A stretch of 64,000 nucleotides of DNA. It comes from Elysia crispata (lineage: Eukaryota > Mollusca > Gastropoda > Plakobranchidae). This document shows, in pieces, positions 1 through 10,590 of the stretch (positions are counted from its first letter, which is position 1; the number at the start of each line of letters is the position of its first letter). The position numbers were made by a program, and so were the translations under genes. The notes under the pieces were generated by a model. The model did no database searches and had not been told where the DNA came from. It saw nothing but the letters and a program-made list of their open reading frames with translations. Where the stretch lies: NCBI GenBank assembly GCA_033675545.1, contig JAWDGP010003555.1, positions 158,501 through 222,500 of the forward strand, read 5' to 3'.

Positions 1-1483
1 ATGTAAAATGAGTGACAGATGCACTAACAACACCAAGGATAGAGATGCGCAGAAGGTCATGATCGCCTAATCTAAAGAACAGGGCACGGAATTCATTGAT
101 ATATATAGAGAATTTTCCATGAATCATCTAAGGATTGCCGTGTTGTTACAAAAAAAAAAAAAAAAAAACCCAACAAAAAAAGGTATATCTAATAAATGTA
201 GTTGTAAGCAATATAAACATATATTGGCTTTCTTGTTTGAATGAAGATGAATACCACATATGTTGAAATTTGAATTCTCATTATTCATCTCTCGATAATT
301 CAGGCTAGATTTCTTTAGTCCCAATTAACATTATGGGATTGATTGAAATAAGATATTTTGAACCAAGCTCCCAAGCTTTTCAATTCGTACTTAAACGCTT
401 GATAACCTTTGACCTTTGTTACTCGTGTCTTTTGTTCAAATCTGCTCTTGTTGTTTATTCTTACTTTTACGTTAGTTATGACCAACTCTTGAGCCTAATT
501 ATTATTCTACACAGCAATTCACTTATTCTATTTGTGTGTGTGTATGTGTCCTATGGTGAGGTATCTATGCTTGCTGTATGCCTGTTGGCCTGGGGTGAGC
601 ACCGAGCAAGACCCACTTGGTTTGAGTGAACTAATAAAGTCTACTACTCACATCAGTAAGGATTCTGATGACATTTGAATCTGCTTTTTGATTTACTTGA
701 GACGGCATGAGAACAATAAACCATTCCATCTTTTAGCATGGGTCCTGATACATGCACATTGTGTGAGGTCAAGATAAATGGTGTGCTTTTTTTTTTCTCT
801 GAACCTGGAAATCTTACAAACGGTATAATGTACTAACAACACAATGACAATGTAAACATGTGAGAGCTAAACGTCTGGCACAGCTCAATTCTGCTAGTTT
901 GAGTTGTGAAAAAGGGGCAAGAAAAGTCGTCTAAAGAGGAATGATTCAGGCTTTCTATACGTTGTTTTATCTCCAATTTTTTAAACTAGCACAAAGTGGC
1001 TCTTTGATTTTTTGTTTGACGTAGCGGCTGACTATTATCTTTGACTTTATGGCAATTATTTTATCTTTGTATTAATTTTAAAATGGCTTTATGTATTGAA
1101 GATTTTTTTTCTAATGCTGAAACTGGTTTTAACGAAGCAAGTTTTTCTTAGTGTTATGACGAGTTATAAATTTGCATATTAGGAGAAGCACAAAAATAAT
1201 ATGCATGAATGAACAAAATCTCAGCCAAGCGAAAATAATTAGGTCCACGTTCATGCATGAACACTGGGCTAGTTTTAGATTGAAACACTTGCCCTAGTTT
1301 TGGAACACTGTCTAAATGTCTTGTTCTAGATTTAGGTAAAGCCAGAGGTCATACACAGAGGAAACAAACACAGTCCAACATAGCTCTTCGATCCATAGGC
1401 TACCTATCAGGTGGCCGCTGTTTTGGACTTTCGATCCAGAAAAAACAATTTTATCTGAATGGTGGACACTTGAATAAATCGAT
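1..1483. other. AT-rich flank without a recognised gene
   Basis: This stretch is AT-rich with short homopolymer runs. Small open frames occur on both strands, but none has recognisable domain content, splice context or compositional support. I see no gene, tRNA or mobile-element coding sequence here. The right end borders the hammerhead ribozyme motif, so part of this flank could belong to a non-coding retroelement carrying that ribozyme, but no terminal repeats are visible. Confidence 0.5.
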
Positions 1484-1550
1484 ACTCTATAGCCACACTG
1501 ATGAGTCGTAATACGACGAAACACATCCTAGAATGTGTCTGTGGATGAGT
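1484..1550 (+). ncRNA. Type I hammerhead self-cleaving ribozyme motif
   Basis: All conserved hammerhead core nucleotides are present in order. The CUGAUGA box is at 1498-1504. Stem II is GUCG (1505-1508) pairing with CGAC (1514-1517) around a 5-nt loop. The GAA box is at 1518-1520. Stem III is ACACAU (1521-1526) pairing perfectly with AUGUGU (1533-1538) around a 6-nt loop, and it includes the required A15.1-U16.1 pair. C17 is at 1539, giving a GUC cleavage site between 1539 and 1540. Stem I is CCACA (1493-1497) pairing with UGUGG (1540-1544). Beyond an asymmetric internal loop it resumes with ACUC (1484-1487) and GAGU (1547-1550). Stem III is closed and stem I open, which is type I topology. 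The stem I internal loop could provide the loop I-loop II contact known to speed cleavage. In animals such motifs are known from retrozymes, some SINE-like repeats and Penelope-like elements; which applies here is not visible. Only one copy was found in the window. Confidence 0.88.
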
Positions 1551-2702
1551 GAAAAAAAAATTATTGTTTCTTTATGCAAAAATTTTCCCCATAAAAAATG
1601 ATTGATAATCTTGAATGGGAGACCGAATTCCTCCATCCTCCCTAATTTATAATAGGTTTAATCGTAGATAAAAAGAAACGTTTGTTCAGTTTTATTTTCT
1701 TGTATTATTAGATAGATTTTCTAAAAATGTTTAATTTCACTTTTTTTCTAAACCTGTAAAGTGTGTTCTATTTAGATAATTACTAAGATCTGATGAGATT
1801 AAATTAGCCCTTGAAACAAAGAATTTTGTGCAATTCTTATTATAAGCTATCTTTATATAAATTAGGCCTATATGTGATTATTTCATATACAATATATTTC
1901 AAATTTGATAAATATCTAGTCTTTATCTGGCTTAGGTTTCACCCCCTATATTAATCTTTCTTTTTTGTGAATGCTTTTCAGAAGTAAAACGTGGGACCTT
2001 GTTTGAATCCCCAAAACTTTCTTATCATCCAGATACTATTTCTCTTGATAACGCTTTTAAAGAGAACAGGGAAAATAATGTTGACTGGAGTAAAAATCTA
2101 ATAAATGAATGTTTTGAAAAAAAAATTATGTGAATTATCAATTGTGCTTTATTGTAATGCAATGTAAGCTGAAAGTCAAACAGATTAAAGTTCATTTAAC
2201 AAGCAATGCCCTTATAATATATTATCTCTTTTAATGAAACTGTCATATTCGTTTATGTTATATACATAAGTTTCACTGACGTTATTTTTAAAAGACTGTA
2301 TCATGTGTCTTTTTTTAGGAAACAATGTGTATTATAAAATTATTTCTTTTTATATTTTTATAATTTGGATTTCTCTGCAAAAACTCAGATAACACTCTTT
2401 TTATCTATCTTTGTTATTTTTGATACTGTTCCTGTTTTTAATACCTCCCACATTCAATACATTGAGAGTTTAAACACAAAGGTTTTCGCATGTATTTATA
2501 GTATTCCTCGAGTGATTTCAATTCCAATTTGCACAGAGTTTAAGATCCGTCATTTTTATACAAAAGAAATGTTGAACTCCATTTAAAGCAATAGAAACAT
2601 AAACTCTGTTACTGAATTTATAATGCCTTGATGGTATGCGTTGGGAACATAACATGCAATAGCCAACTGCCACATAGATGGTGAATCAATATTGAATAAT
2701 TA
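1551..2702. other. AT-rich non-coding stretch
   Basis: An A-rich tract follows the hammerhead motif directly, and then comes AT-rich sequence up to the LINE. I find no coding sequence with domain support. A short frame at 2365-2586 has no recognisable content. Any body of a hammerhead-bearing element could lie here or upstream, but I see no direct repeat that would mark its ends. Confidence 0.45.
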
Positions 2703-5006
2703 AATAGGGGTGAGAAAAACCTCTATACTTCTATCTCTATAATTAACAAACATAATAACAAAATTTGAGACCATAAACTGTTGAAAACAAGTCTAAAAAT
2801 AGAACAATACAAATTATGGAAGGCAAACTACACAAAAGGAACACCAAAATTAAACGTGTCAAAACTACCCGATCAGATACAAGCATACAAGGAGGCCGTC
2901 AACACACATCTAGCAACGTTAGACAAACAAAACTCACCAAATGAGACCTGGTATAGAATACAAGACATTTTACGTAGTGCAGCACACACGACGGTGGGTA
3001 CACAGGAAAGATACCAACAAAACCGCGAGCCTAGCAAACAAATATCAGAGCTGTCACGAAAACAAAAAGAACTAAGAATCAAAAGCCAAAACACGTCGGA
3101 TGAAGAGAAAAAAGCAGAGCTCAAGAAAGAAAGGAACAAAGTGTTACATGACATAAGAAAAAAAGTCATAGAAGAAAGAGAGAGAGAAATAGAAATTAAA
3201 ATAAGCGATATTGACACAGCACAAAATGACATGGCCATGTTCAAAGCTGTCAAACTACTAAACCTAGATAGAAAAAATGAGGCCATTAAAGTTGAAGACG
3301 AATCGGGAAAAACTGTAGCACACCCAAACGAAAAACTAAACATCGTCACAAACGTTTTTGAGAGTAAATTTTAAAACCCAAATAAACCATTCATTGAGGC
3401 ATTCTTCGGTGAACCTAGAAAACTAAAAAAGCCAATAACAAAAGAAGAAGTAAGAAAAAGTATAAATAAACTTAATAACAACCGGGCACCCGGAAAAGAT
3501 GGCATTCAAGGGGAGCTTTTAAAATATGGACCAGAGACGATCGACAGCTATATTGCAAATATTATTAACGAGTCCTTCGAAAAACATGAAATCCTTGACA
3601 TCAACGCGGGCGAAATCATACCGTTACCAAAGCCAGGAAAACCAAAAGGTCCGCCTAAGAATCTGCGACCAATAACACTGCTAAACACCATCCGAAAAAC
3701 TCTTTCAACTATCGTACTTGAGAGAATAAGACCACATGTAGAAAAATACATCTCTCATAGTCAAAGCGGTTTTCGTCCAAATAGAAGTACAGCAGACGTA
3801 GCATGGACACACAAATGGCTGGCCGCAAAGACACTACAAGAAAAGATAAACATAACAATTACTGGGATAGATATGTCAGCAGCCTTCGACACAATAGACA
3901 GAGCAACCCTCCTTAACATACTCGAAACTATCATCGAAGAAGACGAGCTGAGATTAGTGCGGTTCCTTCTAAGCAACACCTGCCTAAATATAAGAATAGG
4001 AGGAACAAAAGAGGAAAAGAAATTTACAAGTAATATAGGCACACCTCAAGGAGATAGCCTTAGCCCGATCCTGTTTGTGGTATATCTTGAAAATGCTCTC
4101 AAAGAAGTCAGACCGATACTTCCTGAATCCGAAAAGACTCTTCCCAATGAAATAGCATATGCAGATGATGTGGACTTCATAGCACGAGAGAGAATAGACG
4201 TAGCACAGATACAGAGGGTTCTAAAAAGATACAATCTTGAAGTTAATGTCGATAAAACAGAATATACAATACTGGACAGAAATGAAAAAAGCTGGAAAAA
4301 CACTAAAAAAGTCGGAACCCTAATTGGAGACACAGAGGATGTACAGAGAAGAAAGCAACTGTCCACCGCAGCCCTAGCCAAATTACAGAACGTGTGGGTA
4401 AGAGGCGACAAACTTAAGAAGAAAGCAAAACTGAAGCTGTATAGAGCACTTGTCAAATCTGTCTTAACTTACAATTGTTCTACGTGGGCACTAACACAAG
4501 CTGAAGAAAAGAAATTGGATGCGTTTCACAGAAAACAGCTGAAGCGGGTTGTTGGGATAAGATACCCAGTAAAGATAACAAACAAGGCTCTCTACAAGCA
4601 ATGCAATGAACGCCCGCTTTCACTGTATGTTTTGGAAAACAGATGGCGTTTGTTCGGACATATACTGCGACGCGACAGAGAAATCCCAGCCAATAAAGCC
4701 ATGGAAGGATTCTTTATCCCACAAGGGGACAAATACAGGGGAAGACCAATCACTACCTTGCCAGTGGTCTTGAACAACGACTTGTCCCGATTAGAAAGTA
4801 ATACTTATGGTCTTAAAACCTTCAAAGACATTGAAAACCTGAAAAAGATCGCAGAACAGAGGGATCAGTGGAGGATACTATGCACAGGAATACAAAAGGC
4901 AGCCGAGGCGTTGCAGACTGACGACTACGATGCGGAACGGCGATAAGTCAAGTAAGTCATAACAAAATATCATTACAATAGAATAGAATTCGAAATAAAA
5001 AAAAAA
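2703..5006 (+). mobile_element. 5'-truncated non-LTR retrotransposon (LINE), RTE-like
   Basis: One reading frame encodes, in order, the last residues of an APE-type endonuclease, a basic coiled linker, a full reverse transcriptase domain, and a C-terminal region ending in a GHILRR-type motif followed by a GRP segment. Both of these last motifs are typical of RTE-related LINEs. Most of the endonuclease is missing, as expected from 5' truncation during target-primed reverse transcription. The element ends in an A-rich tail (4997-5006) soon after the stop codon, so its 3' UTR is very short, which also fits RTE. I could not identify target-site duplications, and the 5' boundary is uncertain by some tens of bases. 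Assignment to RTE rather than a neighbouring LINE clade rests on the motifs alone. Confidence 0.85.
2715..4946 (+). pseudogene. LINE ORF2-like reverse transcriptase, interrupted by two in-frame stops
   Basis: The frame runs about 740 codons with only two stops. One, TGA at 2766-2768, stands exactly where the Ser of the endonuclease SDH motif should be; Asp and His follow. The other, TAA at 3372-3374, lies between the linker and the RT domain. RT motifs visible downstream are RAPGKDG, GFRPNRST (about 3768-3791), motif A with Asp at 3870-3872, motif B GTPQGDS (4038-4058) and motif C YADD (4158-4169). The C-terminal GHILRR and YRGRP motifs follow before a TAA stop. The RT domain itself is free of stops and frameshifts, which suggests a fairly recent insertion. 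With no endonuclease the copy cannot mobilise itself. Confidence 0.85.
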
Positions 5007-6449
5007 TATCAAAATGGTAGAATCGATTTCGATTTTTTCTTTTTCTATACTAATACAATACCACTGCTCTAGAATCAAAATGATCTATATAAATCATCAA
5101 AATAATACCATATGATCAAAATATGATGGAATTTGAGACCGGAGTAAAAAGTGCCTTTATAAATCCTTTTCATAACATTCTTTTTTCGATTTTTTTTAGT
5201 AGTAGTCATAATATTCCTCGTGGCTATGAGAACTGTCCGTAGCATTATATTGTTCTATTTCCACTCCCTTTAGTATAAGACACTCTGCTTCCACTGTTAT
5301 AGCTAATCTTGATTTACCCAAGCAAGATATAGCTGGTAACACTCAGCGGCTGCATGTATTGAATTTTATAATTACATGTACTCTTAATATAACAAAAATG
5401 ACACGATTTTTTTTTTTTTTTTTTTGGGGGGGGGGGGGGTTGGGTGAGTGGGCAATAATTTTTTTAACTGGAGTTGGAACAAATCTTTACGATTGGACTG
5501 ATGACTCGAAAAAGATCGAGATATAGATAGAGATAAAAGATCTGGGACGGGCTAAAAAGATACTAGTTATTGTGAAATGTGAGGAAAGAGAAATAAGCAG
5601 GTACATGGTCACTAACGCCAACCGGCACGACACTCCATAATGGTTTCTAAAAAATATATATATAAGAAAATTGGGTTTTAAGATAATTTCTCAAAAGAAA
5701 AATATACGAATAAAACATTCATTATTACTTCTCGCTAGATAACCAAATTTCGATTGAAAGGTTTGAAATTGTATAAACTTTGGACCTTGATATTTTTGCA
5801 ATTAGCTTCATTCGTGTTATCGATCTACCGAGATCTATATCGGGATTGAACTGTTGTTGAAAAAATAAGAGATCGGCCGCCACCCTTTATGATTTAGGGA
5901 TGGCGGACCATTCAAGAGCCCAAGAGGCTATGGAAATCATTCTAGAGGATTTTATAGACAATCAAGGTTTGACACAAATGAAATTGTAATAACTGTTATA
6001 GGAAAGAGAGCTACCCAGTGCAGTTGGGATGATATTCAAGTAACTCTGAATAGAACGGCTGGACCAGCCGGGCCAGAGGAGGATAGTTTTTACCAAGTTT
6101 ATACGCTGGTTCCTTATATCAAAATTTAATAAACCTGAAGCTGACTGACTAAACAATACAACAAAATCAGTCTACAAATCAACCATTCTCTCTGCACTTT
6201 AAAAGAAGAGAAGAAGAAAACTTAAATATAAGAATATTATGGGCTCCACCCAAACTAAAATTAGAAGCCATAAGTTGTAAAGAGAGATCTAGGGCAAGAG
6301 GCAACAGTGAGCAGACAACGGTCGAATAGACCCAAAAACGTATCCCATTGTGTAAAGGTAAATTTTAGAGACAGTAAAACTGTTAAATAAATGTTGTGGT
6401 CTGATGTAATAAGAAATCGAAGACAACAGTGTTGCAATATTACTGAACA
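5007..6449. other. Non-coding stretch with a T/G homopolymer junction
   Basis: I recognise no gene here. At 5407-5439 a run of 19 T is followed by a run of 14 G, a low-complexity junction prone to assembly error. The rest is AT-rich sequence with short unsupported open frames on both strands. Confidence 0.5.
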
Positions 6450-7190
6450 CTCTATAAATAGCATTACTTCAATTTGGCCGCCAGTAAATTCTATTTCTTC
6501 CATCACTATATATAGCGAAATTTCGATATGGCCGCCGGTTAATTCTAGTTTTTCTAGCTCTATAAATAACATAAGTTCAATATATGGCCGTCGATTAATT
6601 CTAGTTTTTCCATCTCTATAAATAGCATGATTTCAATATGACCGCCTGGGAGTTTTATTTTTTTTCCCATCTTTATAAATAGTATAATTTTAATATGGCC
6701 GCCGGGAATTCTTAATTTTCGACCTCTATAAACATCATAATTCCAATATGGCCGCCGGTTAATTCTATTTCTTCCATCTCTATAAATAATATAATTTCAA
6801 TATGACGCCGGGGAATTCTAAATTTTCGACATCTATATATAGCATAATTCCGTTATGGATGCCGGTTAATTCTAATATGGCGATCTCTATATATAGAATA
6901 ATTCCAATATGACCGCCGGTTAATTCAATTTCTTCCATCTTATGAAAAGCATAATTCCAATATGGCCGCCGATTAATTTTATTTTTTCCATCTCTATAAA
7001 TAGTATAATTTTAATATGGCCGTCGGGGAATTCTTAATTTTCGACCTCTATAAACAACATAATTCCAATATGGCCGCCGGTTAATTCTAATTTGGCGATC
7101 TCTATAAATAGAATAATTTCAATATGGCCGCCGAGGAATAGGATTCTAATTTTTCAATCTGTATAAATAGCATGATTTCAATATTAAGGG
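6450..7190. repeat. Satellite-like tandem array, period about 54 bp, about 13-14 units
   Basis: A unit built from CTCTATAAATA, then AATTNCAATATGGCCGCCGG, then TTAATTCT or GGAATTCT recurs without interruption. The ATG of the ATGGCCG block falls at 6528, 6584, 6638, 6694, 6748, 6802, 6855, 6909, 6962, 7015, 7070 and 7124, a spacing of 53-56 bp, with a diverged copy (TTGGCCG) at 6474 and a fading one near 7181. Units fall into at least two subtypes, one with TTCTTCCATC and one with TTTTCGACC. The pair of units around 6694-6748 closely matches the pair around 7015-7070, 321 bp (six units) later, which hints at a higher-order repeat. No coding capacity is evident. Confidence 0.9.
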
Positions 7191-8036
7191 TCCGAGGTAT
7201 CTCTTCCAACTGCGAAACTTTTAGTCTTTGCTACATACATATACTTTTTTTTGTATAGTTTGTATTTCTAATTTATATTATCTACCTGCTAGACGCTTAA
7301 GCGTTAAATCGGATTTTAAATGTAGAATGTATACCTGACACGCTATTCAAAGCATTTGATCACGGTTCTGTTCAGCATGATTCCATTCATAGGTTTATGG
7401 TTATATGGTAGATCTTACATGGATACCACTAAGTAGTTGAATTAATAATGTAGTGTTAAAACGGGGTTTAAAAGTCATGATTGTCCTATCAAAAATATCG
7501 CAAAGCTGGTTTGTGCTAGATATGCTGGGAGAATACAAATCGAGAATAGTGGATAATGACTTTTTGTTGTTTTTTTTGGTAAGGCAGTAAATATGAGACC
7601 CGATAGGAGATATATCTGGCGATTGGAAAGGCTAGTTATGACGTTTCTTTTGACATTGTGTCCTGCTTTGCAATGATTTGACTACTTTGTTACTGAAATG
7701 TCTATGATGCAAACCGCGTCATTTTATAATTATATTTCCTTTCATCAACACTTCTGAAGCATCCCCCCACCCCAAAGAAAAAAAAATCAAAATCAAAGAT
7801 ACAATGACTTCATATTGACTTCCTCTCAGATAATGAATCATACGTGATCCATTTGGATTTCGATAAGTTGGTTGCTCTTGCGGGAAGACGTTGCGAGTTG
7901 TAGGTGAGGGCTTACATTTCGCCAAATTTATAGTCGCCTTGTTTCTTTTCGTTTCACAATCATTGAACGACCTAATTTTCCCCAAGTCGACTCCAGTTAC
8001 AATTTGTAACTCAATGGTTGGCTACCATCAACAAAG
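7191..8036. other. Upstream flank and presumed 5' UTR/promoter region of NEURL4
   Basis: This is the interval between the satellite array and the NEURL4 start codon. The transcription start and any 5' UTR introns cannot be placed from sequence alone, and I see no confident TATA box close to the gene. Short open frames here lack support. Confidence 0.35.
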
Positions 8037-8378
8037 ATGGCTGCCTCTTTGCCATTACCAACATTTCACACCCGTACAGGCTCATTAATTGCATTGAGCA
8101 ACAACAATCGCACTGCGTTAAGAAACCAACCAACTCAGGAATTCAACAACGGTGTTGTTCTTAGTGCAGAGCCACTTCAAGATGGTCAGATATTCGAAGT
8201 CAAAATCGATAGAAAGGTAAAGATCTAGATATCTAGATCTAGATCTAGATATAGATTGAAGATTAGGCCTAGATTTAAGCTAAATTCTACAGATCTTCAG
8301 ACCTGTCAAAATCTAGAGTTAGATTAGATTTAAATTTAGATGCAGATGAAGCTCTAGATTAAAGCCATTAGATAGATA

Positions 8379-8459
<81 letters not shown>

Positions 8460-10590
8460 CTCAATCTAGTGTAGAAAAATCAACCACAAACCTATCAAAA
8501 TCTAGATCTAGATTCTCCCTAAGACTGACAAAAAAGACGAAATACGTGAAAACAAGGACAGATGGAATAGACAGGTATCCAACCTGCACTTTGATATGTC
8601 AACCATCGCCTTGCCGAGACAAAGCCAGAACTTAGCGGATGAACCATCCATATAGACAAAAAAATAGATGCTTCAGGAACAGTGACCTACATGCTGACTT
8701 GAATAGACTAAAAATATAGTAAAAAGTTGAATAGCTAAGAATGATGAAGTACATATTTTTACAAGACATTTGAACAAACTAGCCTCTACTGCATCTTATA
8801 AAGATGCACATTTAACTGAAAGACATTATAGAAATACTCTCTATCTCTTTCTTTCTCTCTCCCTCTCTCTCTCTGTCTCTGTCTCTCTCACTCACTCACT
8901 CACTCACTCATTAAAACTCATCTTTTTCTTTGTTTCTATTCTCTGGTCTCCTTATGTGTCTCTGTCTAGCTTCCCACCTTTCTGAGTTTCTCTCCTGAAA
9001 CTAATGCAGCCAGCAACAGCAATAATTTTGTCTAATCCTTTCAATAATTTATCCTTTCAGGTCAATTCTTGGAGTGGCTCAATTGAAATAGGCGTTACAG
9101 TTTGCGAGCCTAGTAACCTCAAGTTTCCTTTCAGTGCTACAGGTTTTCGTGATGGAACTTGGGTTATGTCAGGCACGTCAATTCTATGTGATGGTCACTC
9201 AATGGTGGAGGATTATGGTCTGGACTTGGATCAGCTCTCAGAAGGAGATCGAGTATGATTATGGTTTACAAAATTAATAACCTACATATATATAATGGTA
9301 TGACTATGAGAACAAGATTTGTGAATGATCTAACCTATTCATCTGAAGATAAGTCATCACATTACTGAAATAACTAGAACTGTGTGTGAAAATCGTTTAG
9401 TGGGGTATGTTTTATTAACAGGTGGCCTCAGAAAGTCGAAAGAATTTTTATGCATACCAACAAGGACCTCTCAAAATTCAACTGTAATAAAGACCTACAA
9501 ACCAAGGTCTTCTTACATTTACATGACATTTTTAAAAGTCAGTAATTCATTATATATCTAGCACAATTCTTTTAAGTCTAACATCAACCCCTTGTCATGC
9601 AGTAGAATTGGCTGTCATAGAATATTTTGTAAACACTCTAAAACAAACGAATCAACTCAAGTGTGTCTTAAGAGTATTGAAACATTAAAAAACATCTGGT
9701 CAAAAGCAAGAAAAAAGTTTGAATTTTACACTAATATGACTTATAACAAGCTGAATTATGGATACTCTACTCTGCTATTTTCAATTTACTACTAATACAA
9801 TCTTTAACTCTGATTAGAATTAAAAAAAAAAGAACCTTTTCATTAGAGAGTTGCAAAAGCTAAACGTAAAGCATAAAAAATCTCATCGGGATGTTGGGGG
9901 AAAAAAGGGACAAAAGCTTTCCTTGGTTATCAGACAAAATGTAAAACTCTGACAATCATGGCTTATGGTTGACTTGGCTTGTAGAACTCTTCATCAATCA
10001 ATTAAAAACTTTGCTAAACATGCAACTGGATTGTTTGCTAAACCAAAGACTGATTCATTTGCCTAAGTAGAAACTGACTTTCCTTGTAAATTGAACTTTT
10101 TTTTTCAAGGCTTTAAATGACTTTTTTTAGAATAGCAATGTTTTTTTTGTTAATCTTTCAAAATATTTTCATGGATATTTTTTAAAGAAGTCTCTCGTGT
10201 AAAATGTTTTTAATGTCTGCGTTTAGGATAGACTTAAACTGGAGCTAAAGACAGAGCCTCATAAAGATCTTACACTTTTTTTTTATTTTCACAAGAAAGT
10301 TACATACACATTATAAACATTTTTTCACAGAATTCTGCTCTCCTGACATCTGAAACTTAGAATTTTCATTACATGTTTTGGCTAGACTAGCTTTTTACAA
10401 TGTTTACAGGTTGGCGTTATGAGGTCAACAGAGGGAAATCTACATTTTTTTGTAAATGGGGTAGACCAAGGCCAGGCTGCATCTCACATCCCCCCATCTG
10501 TATATGCTGTGATAGATTTGTATGGGAAGTGTGCCCAAGTAACTGTCACGGAGCCTGTGCTCCCAGAGAGCCGAGATTATGATGACGAGT
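8037..10590 (+). other. NEURL4: NEURL4 segment: NHR domain 1 (exons 1-3)
   Basis: Exons are 8037-8216, 9061-9252 and 10410-10590. The order of motifs is the family standard: [12 protein letters not shown] and FEVKIDRK (exon 1), WSGSIEIGV and DGTWVMSG with YGLDLDQL (exon 2), then [10 protein letters not shown] and [16 protein letters not shown] (exon 3). Exons 1 and 2 end in phase 0 and exon 3 in phase 1. Only about eight residues precede the domain, far fewer than the glycine-rich leader of human NEURL4. NHR domains bind protein partners through a beta-sandwich. Confidence 0.93.

Noticed and set aside
333..629. 98-codon open frame on the plus strand
   Set aside because: Hydrophobic composition from T-rich DNA, no family resemblance, no splice or promoter context.
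1312..1524. 70-codon open frame on the minus strand overlapping the hammerhead motif
   Set aside because: No recognisable domain or gene context; the complementary strand of a structured RNA motif explains it no better than chance.
1791..1835. Second hammerhead-like core (CTGATGAG followed by GAAAC) about 290 nt after the first
   Set aside because: No stem II forms between the two boxes, the position before the would-be cleavage site is G (not allowed at position 17), and stem I is weak. It may be chance or a decayed copy.
2873..4456. Open frames on the minus strand across the LINE (158, 93 and 136 codons)
   Set aside because: They are antisense shadows of the reverse transcriptase frame, Ser/Phe-rich as expected from such shadows.
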